Shown: positions 8,731 to 16,419, numbered from the stretch's first letter. The stretch is 64,000 nucleotides of DNA from Novosphingopyxis baekryungensis DSM 16222 (GCF_000420305.1 NZ_ATUR01000003.1:372001-436000); one strand, 5' to 3'. The notes: generated by a model not told the origin, from the letters alone. Translations and numbers: made by a program.

Positions 8731-8995
8731 GAGCAAACATGTGGCCTCCCGGTCCGCAAAAGCCAAGGGAGCAGCGCCGTCACCGGTCGATCTGTCGGAA
8801 ATATTTACAGTAAACGCCGGGCGGGCGATCGCTTAACCATATAACCGGCTGCTTTTCCACAGGAACGGCCATCTGGCACGGTTCCTGCTACATGATCCGT
8901 GCATGTGCTTCCCTGTCGCGGGTGGTGATCGGTTGCTTTTGTCTGATCTCGCACCCTTTGCCCCCGCGACTCCCCCCCAAATGACAGCCGCACGT
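8731..8995. other. Non-coding stretch between the MBL hydrolase and the grxD terminator
   Basis: No convincing coding frame. It must hold the promoter for the MBL-DUF4230 pair on the minus strand; I see no clear sigma-70 boxes. On the plus strand there is a sigma-54-like element at 8873-8889 and an inverted repeat CAGGAAC/GTTCCTG (8860-8866 and 8881-8887) overlapping it. A C-run (8971-8978) lies near the right end. Confidence 0.5.
8873..8889 (+). promoter_or_regulatory. Sigma-54-like -24/-12 promoter element
   Basis: The plus strand reads CTGGCACGGTTCCTGCT, which matches the sigma-54 consensus (YTGGCACGrNNNTTGCW) at all but one conserved position (CTGC for TTGC), with correct -24/-12 spacing. 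A start would fall near 8900. No plus-strand gene follows before the two-way terminator at about 9000, so the element is either an orphan promoter for a short RNA or a chance match. An overlapping inverted repeat offers a different explanation (an operator). Confidence 0.4.
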
Positions 8996-9043
8996 AAAAA
9001 ACCCGCACCGACCGATCCAATCGGCCAGCACGGGTTCTCTTTT
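8996..9043. terminator. Bidirectional intrinsic terminator downstream of grxD
   Basis: An inverted repeat with outer arms AACCCG (9000-9005) and CGGGTT (9031-9036) and inner arms CCGAT/ATCGG (9012-9016, 9020-9024). On the minus strand it is followed by a run of six T (A6 at 8996-9001), ending the zeta-bolA-grxD operon. On the plus strand it is followed by TCTTTT (9038-9043), so it could also stop a rightward transcript. Confidence 0.75.
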
Positions 9044-9089
9044 CGTCGGCGGCGCGCATGCGCGCGAACCGGTTGCCGGGCGCAGACGC

Positions 9090-9422
9090 CTATTCGGCGC
9101 GGGCGACGGACTTTTCGTCCATCAGGCTCTTCAGCTCGCCGGCCTCATACATTTCCATCATGATATCGGATCCGCCGACAAACTCACCCTTCACATACAG
9201 CTGCGGGATGGTGGGCCAGTCGGAATAGGTTTTGATGCCCTGGCGCACTTCCATATCCTGCAGCACATCGACGCTGTCATAATCGACACCGAGATGATCC
9301 AGGATCGCGATGGCACGGCTGGAAAAGCCGCATTGCGGGAAAAGCGGCGTGCCCTTCATGAACAGGACCACGTCCTTCTTGTTCACCATCGTGTCGATAC
9401 GGTTTTTGACGTCTTCGGCCAT
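9090..9422 (-). CDS. grxD: Monothiol glutaredoxin, Grx4 family
   Basis: A CGFS-type glutaredoxin that binds a labile [2Fe-2S] cluster with glutathione and hands it on, often in a complex with BolA. The 110-residue protein has the signature KGTPLFPQCGFS (residues 23-34) and the downstream glutathione-binding segments WPTIPQLYVKGEFVGGSDI (about 69-87). The start is the ATG at 9422, preceded by AAGGAG. It lies 4 bases after the bolA stop, which supports joint work in Fe-S trafficking. A strong terminator follows at about 9000. Confidence 0.96.
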   Translation of the reverse strand: MAEDVKNRIDTMVNKKDVVLFMKGTPLFPQCGFSSRAIAILDHLGVDYDSVDVLQDMEVRQGIKTYSDWPTIPQLYVKGEFVGGSDIMMEMYEAGELKSLMDEKSVARAE

Positions 9423-9426
9423 GTTC

Positions 9427-9687
9427 TTAATCTCCTTGAGGGGCGGCTGCGCCCGATTGCGGCGCGGCGGTGGTGAGCTGCAAGGCATGCAGCTCCCCGC
9501 CCATCCGGCCGCCAAGCGCGGCATAGACCGCCTGGTGCTGCTTGACGCGGCTCATACCCTGGAAACTGCCGGACTCCACATGCGCGGCATAATGGTCTCC
9601 ATCGCCCGCCAGATCGTCGATCCGCACGCTTGCGTCGGGAATCGCATCCTTGATCAGTCGTTCGATATCGCCTGCTGCCATGGGCAT
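9427..9687 (-). CDS. BolA family protein
   Basis: An 86-residue BolA-type protein, a partner of monothiol glutaredoxins in [2Fe-2S] complexes and in stress response. The KH-like fold is recognisable from DASVRIDDLAGDGDHYAAHV, then the SFQGMSRVKQHQAVY segment with the conserved helix and His. The C-terminal tail is short, with Ala/Pro/Gln. The ATG at 9687 is preceded by GAAGGA at a good distance and is preferred over the ATG two codons later. It is the middle gene of the zeta-bolA-grxD operon (13 bases after the zeta stop, 4 before grxD). Which BolA subclass it belongs to cannot be settled by eye. Confidence 0.92.
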   Translation of the reverse strand: MPMAAGDIERLIKDAIPDASVRIDDLAGDGDHYAAHVESGSFQGMSRVKQHQAVYAALGGRMGGELHALQLTTAAPQSGAAAPQGD

Positions 9688-9700
9688 ATGTGCTGGTCCT

Positions 9701-10024
9701 TCAGTTGCCTTCGATGAATTGACGGCGCGCCTCGATGAGCTTTTCCTCCATCGCCCGGCGCACCTCCGCCGCATCGCTTTCGATGCCAGCCGAGGTAAGG
9801 TCGCCCAGCACCTTGCGCAACACGTCGTCGTCGCCAGCTTCCTCGAAATCGGCTTGCACCACTTCGCGGGCATAGCCTTCGGTCTCTTCCGGGGTCAGCC
9901 CCATCTTTTCCGCAGCCCAGCCGCCGAGCAGCCGGTTGCGCCGCGCCATGATCTTGAACTGCGTTTCCTCGTCGCGCGCGAACTTGTTTTCGAACGCTTT
10001 TTCGCGGTCACTGAAATCGGTCAT
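9701..10024 (-). CDS. F1-ATPase inhibitor zeta subunit (DUF1476)
   Basis: A 107-residue helical protein matching the alphaproteobacterial zeta subunit, which inhibits ATP hydrolysis by F1Fo-ATPase. The start MTDFSDREKAFENKFARDEE is characteristic; in the family this N-terminal region inserts into F1. The rest carries the conserved RRNRLLGGWAAEKMGL and the acidic EEAGDDDVLRKV segments. GGGGAG precedes the ATG at 10024. It leads an operon with bolA and grxD. The family link to F1 is established knowledge; the operon link to Fe-S trafficking is what the sequence shows here. Confidence 0.92.
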   Translation of the reverse strand: MTDFSDREKAFENKFARDEETQFKIMARRNRLLGGWAAEKMGLTPEETEGYAREVVQADFEEAGDDDVLRKVLGDLTSAGIESDAAEVRRAMEEKLIEARRQFIEGN

Positions 10025-10140
10025 TACGTCACTCCCCAATCCACCACATGTCCGTTCGGGCCAGGCGAGAAGACGCCCGGCCACGATCAGAAGTTCCCAT
10101 GGCGGAATCGCGGCCCCTCGACAAGCGTCGGACGAAGGGC

Positions 10141-10200
10141 CGCCTGGCCGGTTCCGTTAGCGCCTGGCCGGTTCAGTCGCCGCCTAACCGTTTCAGTTAC
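10141..10200. repeat. Three imperfect 20-bp tandem repeats at the end of the quinone oxidoreductase gene
   Basis: Three head-to-tail 20-bp units (10141-10160, 10161-10180, 10181-10200). The first two share their first 14 bases, CGCCTGGCCGGTTC; the third is more diverged but keeps CGCCT and CCGTTTCAGT. The third unit contains the last codons and stop of the oxidoreductase gene, so the others look like duplications of its 3' end. Confidence 0.7.
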
Positions 10201-11194
10201 CGATGGTGACGACCAGCTTGCCCACGGCTTCGCGCGCGCCGACCTTGCGGATCGCTTCGGCGGCCTGTTCGAACGCGTAGGTTTCAGAGACCGGCGGCGC
10301 GATCTTGCCCTGTTCCCAAAGCTCGAACAGCTCGGCGATATTGGCCCGGTTGCGCTCCGGTTCGCGCGCGGCAAAGGCGCCCCAGAACACGCCGCACACA
10401 TCGCAGCTTTTCAGCAGCGTCAGATTGAGCGGCAGCTTGGCGATGCCTGCGGGAAAACCGGTGACAAGAAACCGCCCTTCCCAGCCGATCGACCGCACGG
10501 CAGGCTCCGAATAGTCGCCGCCTACGATGTCGTAGACAATGTCATAGCCGTCCTTCTGGCAGGCGTCCTTGAACTGGCCGGCCAGAGCCTTGCTCGCATC
10601 CTTGTCGAACGGGGCGCGGCCATAGATCACCACCTCGTCCGCGCCGGCCTCGCGCGCCATCTGCGCCTTTTCCTCACTGGAAACACCAGCCACCACGCGC
10701 GCGCCATAGGCCTTGGCCAGCTCGACGCCGGAAATGCCCACGCCGCCGGCCGCGCCAAGCACCAGCACTTCATCGCCCGCCGTGATATGCCCGCGATCCT
10801 TCAGCGCATGGATCGACGTGCCATAGGTCATCAATAGCGATGCACCCTGCGCGAAACTGAACTTCTCCGGCAGATGATAGCAATTGGCCGCGCGGCCCAC
10901 GGCCTGCTCGGCCAACCCGCCGAAACCGGTGCCGGTGATAATCCGGTCGCCCACGGCAAACCCTTCGACGCCCGCGCCCAGCTTGGCCACTGTGCCTGCC
11001 ACTTCGCTGCCCGGCGCAAAAGGTCGCGACGGCTTCACCTGATATTTGTCCTCGATGATCAGCGTGTCGGGAAAGTTGATCGAACAGGCCTTCACGTCGA
11101 TCAGAATCTCGCCCTCGCCTGGCTCGCGGTCCGGCAGATCGCCGAATTCCAATGTTTCCGGTCCGCCGGTTTGCCGGGAAATAAGCGCTTTCAT
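10193..11194 (-). CDS. NADPH:quinone oxidoreductase family protein (zinc-free MDR superfamily)
   Basis: A 333-residue medium-chain dehydrogenase/reductase of the quinone oxidoreductase branch. The N-terminal GroES-like domain contains the family segment INFPDTLIIEDKYQVKP (about 40-56) and PFAPGSEVAGTV. The nucleotide-binding domain has VLGAAGGVGISGVELAKAYGARV. No structural-zinc cysteine cluster is seen, so it belongs to the zinc-free type that reduces quinones or activated alkenes with NADPH. The ATG at 11194 has a good AGGAGA site, so the longer upstream frame is not used. It is divergent from crtW across about 150 bases. Confidence 0.9.
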   Translation of the reverse strand: MKALISRQTGGPETLEFGDLPDREPGEGEILIDVKACSINFPDTLIIEDKYQVKPSRPFAPGSEVAGTVAKLGAGVEGFAVGDRIITGTGFGGLAEQAVGRAANCYHLPEKFSFAQGASLLMTYGTSIHALKDRGHITAGDEVLVLGAAGGVGISGVELAKAYGARVVAGVSSEEKAQMAREAGADEVVIYGRAPFDKDASKALAGQFKDACQKDGYDIVYDIVGGDYSEPAVRSIGWEGRFLVTGFPAGIAKLPLNLTLLKSCDVCGVFWGAFAAREPERNRANIAELFELWEQGKIAPPVSETYAFEQAAEAIRKVGAREAVGKLVVTIGN

Positions 11195-11346
11195 CGGGTC
11201 TCTCCTGTTTTGGGTATGGCCTGAAATGGATCTGGTCAGATACGTAGCGCCGCATGGCCAGAGCACAAGCGCACTATGGCTGGCGCTGCCGCTAAATTGC
11301 CATGCCCGCTATGAACAGGGCCGGGTTATGCCTATGTAATGGCAAG

Positions 11347-12105
11347 ATGACCGGCATGAACCTTTCCGCCACCCGGCGCGACGACGCGCGCTTGCAATCC
11401 GCGATCGGCCTGTCTCTGGCCGCTGGCATCTTTACGCTGTGGCTGGCCACGCATCTGCTGGGCATATTCGTTCTGGACCTGTCGGGCTGGAACTGGCTGT
11501 TGGCCGTGCCGCTGATCCTGGTGCAGACATGGACCTTTGTCGGCCTGTTCATCGTCGCGCATGATGCGATGCACGGATCGCTGGCACCCACGCACAAGCG
11601 ACTCGGGGATCGCATCGGGCAGGCGCTGTTGCTGCTATATGCCGGTTTCGGTTGGCAAAAGCTGCGCGCCGCGCATTTCGATCATCACAAATATGCCGGC
11701 AGCGCGCGCGATCCGGATTTCGATGCCGATCATCCGCGCCATTTCGCGCCATGGTATCTGACCTTTCTGAAGCGCTATTTCGGGCTGGCCAGCTTCCTGT
11801 ATGTCAATGCGGTGGTGGCGACCTATGTGCTGCTGCTCGGCGCGCGCGTGCCGAATGTCCTGCTGTTCTATGCCCTGCCCGCCATCGCCAGCAGTCTGCA
11901 GCTGTTCTACTTCGGCACCTATCGCCCGCACCGGCATGAAGATGATGGTTTTGCCGATCGCCACAATGCCCGATCGCTGGGCTATTCCTGGGCGGCATCA
12001 CTTTTCAGCTGTTTCCATTTCGGCTATCATCACGAGCATCATCTGGCACCTGGCATACCCTGGTGGGGCCTGCCCGGTCGCTATCGTGCGCAACAGGACG
12101 ATTGA
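11347..12105 (+). CDS. crtW: Beta-carotene ketolase (CrtW, di-iron fatty-acid-desaturase fold)
   Basis: Adds 4-keto groups to beta-ionone rings (beta-carotene to canthaxanthin, zeaxanthin to astaxanthin) in the membrane. The His motifs are HDAMH (residues 72-76), HFDHH (110-114) and the C-terminal CFHFGYHHEHH (222-232), with YRPHR and DRHNARS as in known CrtW proteins. The final motif has one Gly fewer than the FGGYHHEHH I recall from Paracoccus/Brevundimonas CrtW. Membrane helices lie near 22-42, 50-71 and 150-192. The start is uncertain (11302, 11347 or 11356); 11347 gives a normal 252-residue length. crtZ follows after 10 bases. Confidence 0.88.
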   Translation: MTGMNLSATRRDDARLQSAIGLSLAAGIFTLWLATHLLGIFVLDLSGWNWLLAVPLILVQTWTFVGLFIVAHDAMHGSLAPTHKRLGDRIGQALLLLYAGFGWQKLRAAHFDHHKYAGSARDPDFDADHPRHFAPWYLTFLKRYFGLASFLYVNAVVATYVLLLGARVPNVLLFYALPAIASSLQLFYFGTYRPHRHEDDGFADRHNARSLGYSWAASLFSCFHFGYHHEHHLAPGIPWWGLPGRYRAQQDD

Positions 12106-12115
12106 ACACCGGCTT

Positions 12116-12640
12116 ATGTATTTTCTGAACGAGATCCTGCCCAAGATCCTGATCGTGCTGGCCAGCGCGCTGGCGATGGAATGGGTCGCCTGGGCCAGCC
12201 ACAAATATATCATGCACGGCTTCGGCTGGGCCTGGCACCGTGACCATCATGAGCCGCATGACAACAAGCTGGAAAAAAACGATCTGTTCGGCATCTTCGG
12301 TGCGGCCCTGTCGATCGCCCTGTTCGCCCTCGGCAATCCTGCCGTGCTGGGCGATGCCGCCTGGCCGCCGGCGTTCTGGATGGCGGTGGGCGTCATGCTT
12401 TACGGGCTGATCTACACCTTCATTCATGACGGAATCGTGCATCAGCGTTTCTTCCGCTATGTGCCGCGCGGCGGCTATGCCAAGCGCCTGGTCCAGGCCC
12501 ATCGGCTGCACCATGCCACCATCGGCAAGGAAGGCGGCGTCAGCTTCGGCTTCGTATTTCCGCGCAACCCGGCCAAGCTGAAAGCCGAGCTGGCCAAGCA
12601 GCGCGATAGTGGCAAGGCCCGGCTGCGCAGCAACGCCTGA
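12116..12640 (+). CDS. crtZ: Beta-carotene hydroxylase
   Basis: A non-haem di-iron hydroxylase that puts 3-OH groups on beta-ionone rings (beta-carotene to zeaxanthin, canthaxanthin to astaxanthin). The 174-residue protein has the CrtZ His clusters: HKYIMH (29-34), HRDHHEPH (41-48), HDGIVH (104-109) and HRLHH (129-133). Hydrophobic segments lie at about 10-27, 57-75 and 85-103. It begins 10 bases after the crtW stop. Together they can make astaxanthin-type pigments if beta-carotene is supplied by genes elsewhere; no crtE, crtB, crtI or crtY is in the window. Confidence 0.95.
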   Translation: MYFLNEILPKILIVLASALAMEWVAWASHKYIMHGFGWAWHRDHHEPHDNKLEKNDLFGIFGAALSIALFALGNPAVLGDAAWPPAFWMAVGVMLYGLIYTFIHDGIVHQRFFRYVPRGGYAKRLVQAHRLHHATIGKEGGVSFGFVFPRNPAKLKAELAKQRDSGKARLRSNA

Positions 12641-12681
12641 TGGCTGGGCTTACGCCGGCATTATAGCGACCGGAAGAGGGC

Positions 12682-13032
12682 ATGATCTATTTCTGGCTCA
12701 AGGCATTGTTGTCCGGCGTGATCATCGCCCTGGTGTCGGAAATTGCACGGCGCTTTCCCGGCCTTGGCGGGCTGATCGCCTCCCTGCCGCTGATATCGGT
12801 GCTGGGCATGGTCTGGCTATGGCGCGACAACCCGGATGCCGGCACCATGGCTGCGCACAGCTATGCCACATTCTGGTTCGTGCTGCCCTCGCTGCCGATG
12901 TTCCTGCTCATTCCCTTTCTGCTCCATCGGGACTGGAATTTCTGGGCGGCGCTCGCATCGGGTTGCGTCCTCACCGTCACGCTCTACGCTGGCATGATAA
13001 GGCTGGCGCCAAGGATCGGCCTGGAATTCTAG
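12682..13032 (+). CDS. DUF3147 family membrane protein
   Basis: A 116-residue integral membrane protein with the DUF3147 pattern: FWLKALLSGVIIALVSEIARRFPGLGG, then the ASLPLISVLGMVWLW segment and a third and fourth hydrophobic stretch (about 64-82, 86-105). The conserved conformation RRFPGLGGLIASLPL is the best family mark. Function is unknown. It follows crtZ by 41 bases and precedes the SMP-30 gene by 16, so it may belong to the same transcript, but a link to carotenoids is not shown. Confidence 0.75.
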   Translation: MIYFWLKALLSGVIIALVSEIARRFPGLGGLIASLPLISVLGMVWLWRDNPDAGTMAAHSYATFWFVLPSLPMFLLIPFLLHRDWNFWAALASGCVLTVTLYAGMIRLAPRIGLEF

Positions 13033-13048
13033 AGAGAGGATCATTGCC

Positions 13049-13960
13049 ATGGATATCGTCGCCAGCGGACTTCGCTTTCCCGAGGGACCCGTGGCGATGG
13101 ATGATGGCAGCGTCATCCTGGTCGAGATCGAGGCGGGCTGCATCACGCGGGTGAAGCCGGATGGGACCAAGCAGACGGTAGCCGAACCGGGCGGCGGCCC
13201 GAACGGCCTGGCGATGGGGCCCGACGGAAAGCTCTATTGCTGCAACAATGGCGGGTTCGACTGGGTGCGCGGCGACGGCATGCTCGCCCCCCACGGAATC
13301 GCTCCGAATTATAGCGGCGGGCGGATCGAGCGGATCGATATCGAGACCGGCGCGGTGGAGGTGCTGTACAAGAGCGGCGATCATGGCTGCACCCTGCGCG
13401 GGCCGAACGACATCGTGTTCGATGCGCATGGCGGCTTCTGGTTCACCGATCATGGCAAGCAGGACTTTTCCACGCGCTGCCATGACATCGTCGGGATTTT
13501 TTACGGCAAGACCGACGGCAGCCATCTGGAGGAGGTGATCTTTCCCTCCAACAATCCCAACGGCATCGGCCTCTCGCCCGACGGCAACACCCTCTATGCG
13601 GCGGAAACCTACACCTGCCGTCTGATGAAGTTCAACATCGTCGCGCCGGGCAAGGTGGATGATGCGGCGGGCCCCGGCGGGCCGGGCATCCCCGTCTACC
13701 GCCCGGCCGGATACAAATTCTTCGATTCGCTGGGCATGGAGGAATGCGGCAATATCTGCGTCGCCACCATCGGCGAATGCGGCATCAGCGTCATCTCGCC
13801 CGAAGGCGAACTAGTGGAGTTCGTGGCAACGGACGACATCTTCACCACCAATATCTGCTGGGGCGGCGCGGATCGGAAAACCGCCTATATCACGCTGTCC
13901 GGCACCGGGCGGTTGGCCAAAATGGATTGGGCGCGGCCAGGGCTGAAGCTGGCCCATTAA
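13049..13960 (+). CDS. SMP-30/gluconolactonase/LRE-like protein
   Basis: A 303-residue six-bladed beta-propeller of the SMP-30/gluconolaconase family, metal-dependent hydrolases of lactones or related esters. Family marks are FPEGPVAMDDG with the metal-ligand Glu near residue 12, GGGPNGLAMGPDGKLY, GPNDIVFDAHGGFWFTDHG and NPNGIGLSPDGNTLYAAET (Asn/Asp ligands). No signal peptide is seen, so it is cytosolic. GAGAGAGGAT upstream offers a ribosome site. The substrate is not predictable; the nearby CoA-transferase and esterases hint at catabolism, but that is inference. Confidence 0.88.
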   Translation: MDIVASGLRFPEGPVAMDDGSVILVEIEAGCITRVKPDGTKQTVAEPGGGPNGLAMGPDGKLYCCNNGGFDWVRGDGMLAPHGIAPNYSGGRIERIDIETGAVEVLYKSGDHGCTLRGPNDIVFDAHGGFWFTDHGKQDFSTRCHDIVGIFYGKTDGSHLEEVIFPSNNPNGIGLSPDGNTLYAAETYTCRLMKFNIVAPGKVDDAAGPGGPGIPVYRPAGYKFFDSLGMEECGNICVATIGECGISVISPEGELVEFVATDDIFTTNICWGGADRKTAYITLSGTGRLAKMDWARPGLKLAH

Positions 13961-14095
13961 AGCCAGCCGATTCGACGCGCTGGCCCGGCACCCCCGGCCA
14001 ACACGGCAAAGTTAATATGGATTAAGTTTGGTTTGGCAGACTGTTTGCAGTAGCGCTTGCAGTAGCCGCCTGTCTTCTTGGAAAGCCCTACCCCC

Positions 14096-14650
14096 ATGAA
14101 CAAGATCAAGCTGCGCCGCACGCTCGTCAGCGTGCATCTTTATATGGCGGCCTTGCTGGCGCCGGCCTTCCTGCTGGTGGCCATCAGCGGTGGGCTCTAT
14201 CTGGCGGAAGTGGAAGGCTCGGCATCTGAGACCGCCCTCCCCGTCCCGGCAGGCTTGGTGCTGCAGGGCGACGATCCGGCGCTGGAAACCAAGGTGCGCG
14301 CCTATCTGGCCGCCGCCGATGTCGATGTCAGCTTCGATTATCTGCGCACGCGCGGCGATTCCATCAGCACGCGCCCCACCTCGCGTGATCATGTGCAGTT
14401 CGAAACCAAGGACGGAGGCACCACGGCCACGCTGGTGCAGCCGGATCTGCTCAATAGCATGATGGAGCTGCACAAGGGCCATGGGCCGCAGATTTTCCGC
14501 TATTTCGGCATCCTCATGGGCATCGCGCTGTTCTTTGTGGTGGTCGGCGGACTGATCGTCGGCCTGCTGGCGCCCGGCTATCGCAAGCAGACGATCTGGA
14601 CCGCTGTGGCCGGCAGCGCGCTGTTCGGCTGGCTCGCCCTGTTCGGCTGA
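14096..14650 (+). CDS. PepSY-associated transmembrane-helix-like protein
   Basis: A 184-residue protein with an N-terminal helix (MNKIKLRRTLVSVHLYM, then a hydrophobic run to about residue 40), a soluble middle part and two C-terminal helices (about 136-158 and 167-183). The arrangement, the His in the first helix and LHKGHGPQIFRYFG before the second helix resemble PepSY-TM proteins linked to iron reduction or metal handling. The PepSY domain itself is short or absent. The start is the ATG at 14096; an in-frame TTG lies six codons earlier. The upstream region has two TTGCAGTAGC copies (about 14046 and 14058). Confidence 0.6.
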   Translation: MNKIKLRRTLVSVHLYMAALLAPAFLLVAISGGLYLAEVEGSASETALPVPAGLVLQGDDPALETKVRAYLAAADVDVSFDYLRTRGDSISTRPTSRDHVQFETKDGGTTATLVQPDLLNSMMELHKGHGPQIFRYFGILMGIALFFVVVGGLIVGLLAPGYRKQTIWTAVAGSALFGWLALFG

Positions 14651-14755
14651 TCATGGTCGGCTGATCGGGTCGGCGCCACCTCCGATTGATTTGACGCGCG
14701 GGCGGGGCTAGTCCGGCAGGCATATTCTTTTCCGCACGAAGAAAGAGCCAGCCCC

Positions 14756-15463
14756 ATGCAGAAAATCTACGCCGATGCCGCCGCCGCCCTGGAAGGCGTC
14801 CTGTTCGATGGCATGCAGATTTGTGCGGGCGGCTTCGGGCTTTGCGGCATTCCGGAACGGCTGATCGATGCGATCCGCGATGCGGGCACCAAGGATCTCA
14901 CCATTGCCAGCAACAATGCCGGCATCGACAATGAAGGCCTGGGCAAGCTGCTGCGCACCAAGCAGGTCAAAAAGATGATCAGCAGCTATGTCGGCGAGAA
15001 CAAGGAATTCGAACGCCAGTTCCTGTCCGGAGAGCTGGAGGTGGAGTTCTGCCCGCAGGGCACGCTGGCCGAACGCTGCCGGGCTGGCGGCGCGGGCATT
15101 CCCGGCTTCTATACACGCACCGGCGTCGGCACCACGATTGCGGAGGGCAAGGAGCACAAGGATTTCGACGGCGAGACCTATATCCTCGAACGCGGCATCT
15201 TTGCCGATCTGGCCATCGTGAAAGGCTGGAAGGCGGACAAGTCCGGCAACCTGATGTTCCGCAAGACCGCGCGCAACTTCAACCAGCCGATGGCCACCGC
15301 CGGCAAGATCTGCATCGCCGAAGTGGAGGAGATCGTCGAAGTCGGCCAGCTCGATCCGGACTGCATCCATCTGCCCGGCGTCTATATCAACCGCCTCATC
15401 TGCGGCGCGCCCTATGACAAGAAGATCGAGTTTGAAACCGTGCGGGAACGCGAAGACGCGTGA
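14756..15463 (+). CDS. scoA: 3-oxoacid CoA-transferase subunit A
   Basis: Alpha subunit of a succinyl-CoA:3-oxoacid (acetoacetate) CoA-transferase, which activates ketoacids with a CoA donor. The 235-residue protein shows the CoA-transferase family 1 motif GGFGLCGIPERLI (about 22-34), SNNAGIDNEGLG and CPQGTLAERCRAGGAGIPGFYTR. It pairs with subunit B at 17344, but here two lipoprotein genes lie between the subunits instead of the usual direct A-B adjacency. Its TGA overlaps the GTG start of the next gene (GTGA), so translation seems coupled. Confidence 0.95.
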   Translation: MQKIYADAAAALEGVLFDGMQICAGGFGLCGIPERLIDAIRDAGTKDLTIASNNAGIDNEGLGKLLRTKQVKKMISSYVGENKEFERQFLSGELEVEFCPQGTLAERCRAGGAGIPGFYTRTGVGTTIAEGKEHKDFDGETYILERGIFADLAIVKGWKADKSGNLMFRKTARNFNQPMATAGKICIAEVEEIVEVGQLDPDCIHLPGVYINRLICGAPYDKKIEFETVREREDA

Positions 15464-16419
15464 CGCGGCGCAAGACGATGCACCGCTTATTTCGCAAGAC
15501 CGGCGCGCTCTCGGCGCTGGCGCTGACCGGCATGACGCTATCGGGCTGCGTGCTGCAGGCCGCCAGCGCCGTGCCCTCCATCATGCAGGCCGCCGCTGCC
15601 GCGCGCGGCACGCGGCAGCCTGCCCCGGATCTTCCGCTGCCGCCAAGCCCGCCAGCCGGGCAACAATGGCTGTACGGCTCCGCCGAAGGCACGATCGCCA
15701 CGCGCCAGACCTATGACGCGCTGACCCGCTTCGCCCTGGCCCGCGCTGCCGATCGCCCGGCGCAAAGCGTGGTGCTGAGCGATGGACCGGGGATCGATGC
15801 CGGCTTTATGCCATGCGATGACAAACCGCTGGCAGTGCTGTTCGACGCGGATGAAACGCTCATCTGGAATCTAGGGGCGATGCGGTGGTTCGCCGAGAAT
15901 GACCGCGAATTCGATCCTGCGATCTGGAGCGAATGGGAACGCACCGGGGCGGGCAAATCGGCCGCTATGCCGGGCGCCGTAGAGGCGCTGCAAAAGCTGC
16001 GCGCGGCGGGCATCACCATCGTCGCCAACACCAACCGCCGTGCCGATACGGCAGCCGGCACGGTCGCAACATTGCGCGCAGCGGGGCTTGGCGATTTCGA
16101 GCATGGCCGCACGCTGTTTCTTTCGGGTGACGACGATGGCGGTTCGAAAAAGGACGGCCGCCGCGCCACCATCGCCGCGCAATATTGCGTCATCGCCATG
16201 GCAGGCGATCAGCTGGGCGATTTTTCGGACGTCTTCAACGCCCCCAGCCTCAGCCCGCGCGAACGCAAGCTGATCGCCACCCGCCCGCCGGTCGACCAAC
16301 TGTGGGGCGCAGGCTGGTTCCTGTTCGCCAATCCGCTCTACGGCCCATCAATCCGCGGCACTTTCGACGATATTTATCCCGCGGAAAGCCGCTGGGCGCC
16401 GGACGCCGATGCTCCATAG
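15460..16419 (+). CDS. HAD-family acid phosphatase lipoprotein, e(P4)-like
   Basis: A 319-residue HAD-superfamily phosphatase of the class C acid phosphatase/e(P4) 5'-nucleotidase type, anchored to a membrane by a lipid on Cys30 (lipobox LSGC). The catalytic motif FDADETL (128-134, nucleophile Asp129 and Asp131) is intact, followed by a Thr/Asn motif (IVANTNRR), KKDGRR as motif III Lys, and the GDQLGDFSD acidic motif IV. It dephosphorylates nucleotides or phosphomonoesters outside the inner membrane. The GTG start overlaps the scoA stop; an ATG at 15478 is an alternative. The next gene overlaps its end by 11 bases and is a degenerate relative. Confidence 0.9.
   Translation: MTRRKTMHRLFRKTGALSALALTGMTLSGCVLQAASAVPSIMQAAAAARGTRQPAPDLPLPPSPPAGQQWLYGSAEGTIATRQTYDALTRFALARAADRPAQSVVLSDGPGIDAGFMPCDDKPLAVLFDADETLIWNLGAMRWFAENDREFDPAIWSEWERTGAGKSAAMPGAVEALQKLRAAGITIVANTNRRADTAAGTVATLRAAGLGDFEHGRTLFLSGDDDGGSKKDGRRATIAAQYCVIAMAGDQLGDFSDVFNAPSLSPRERKLIATRPPVDQLWGAGWFLFANPLYGPSIRGTFDDIYPAESRWAPDADAP

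Noticed and set aside
12038-12060. TGGCACCTGGCAT resembling a sigma-54 element
   Set aside because: Lies inside the crtW coding sequence (His motif region), lacks the -12 GC at correct spacing, and no gene start fits.
11195-12640. A complete carotenoid gene cluster around crtW-crtZ
   Set aside because: crtE, crtB, crtI and crtY are absent; neighbours are a quinone oxidoreductase, DUF3147 and an SMP-30 protein.
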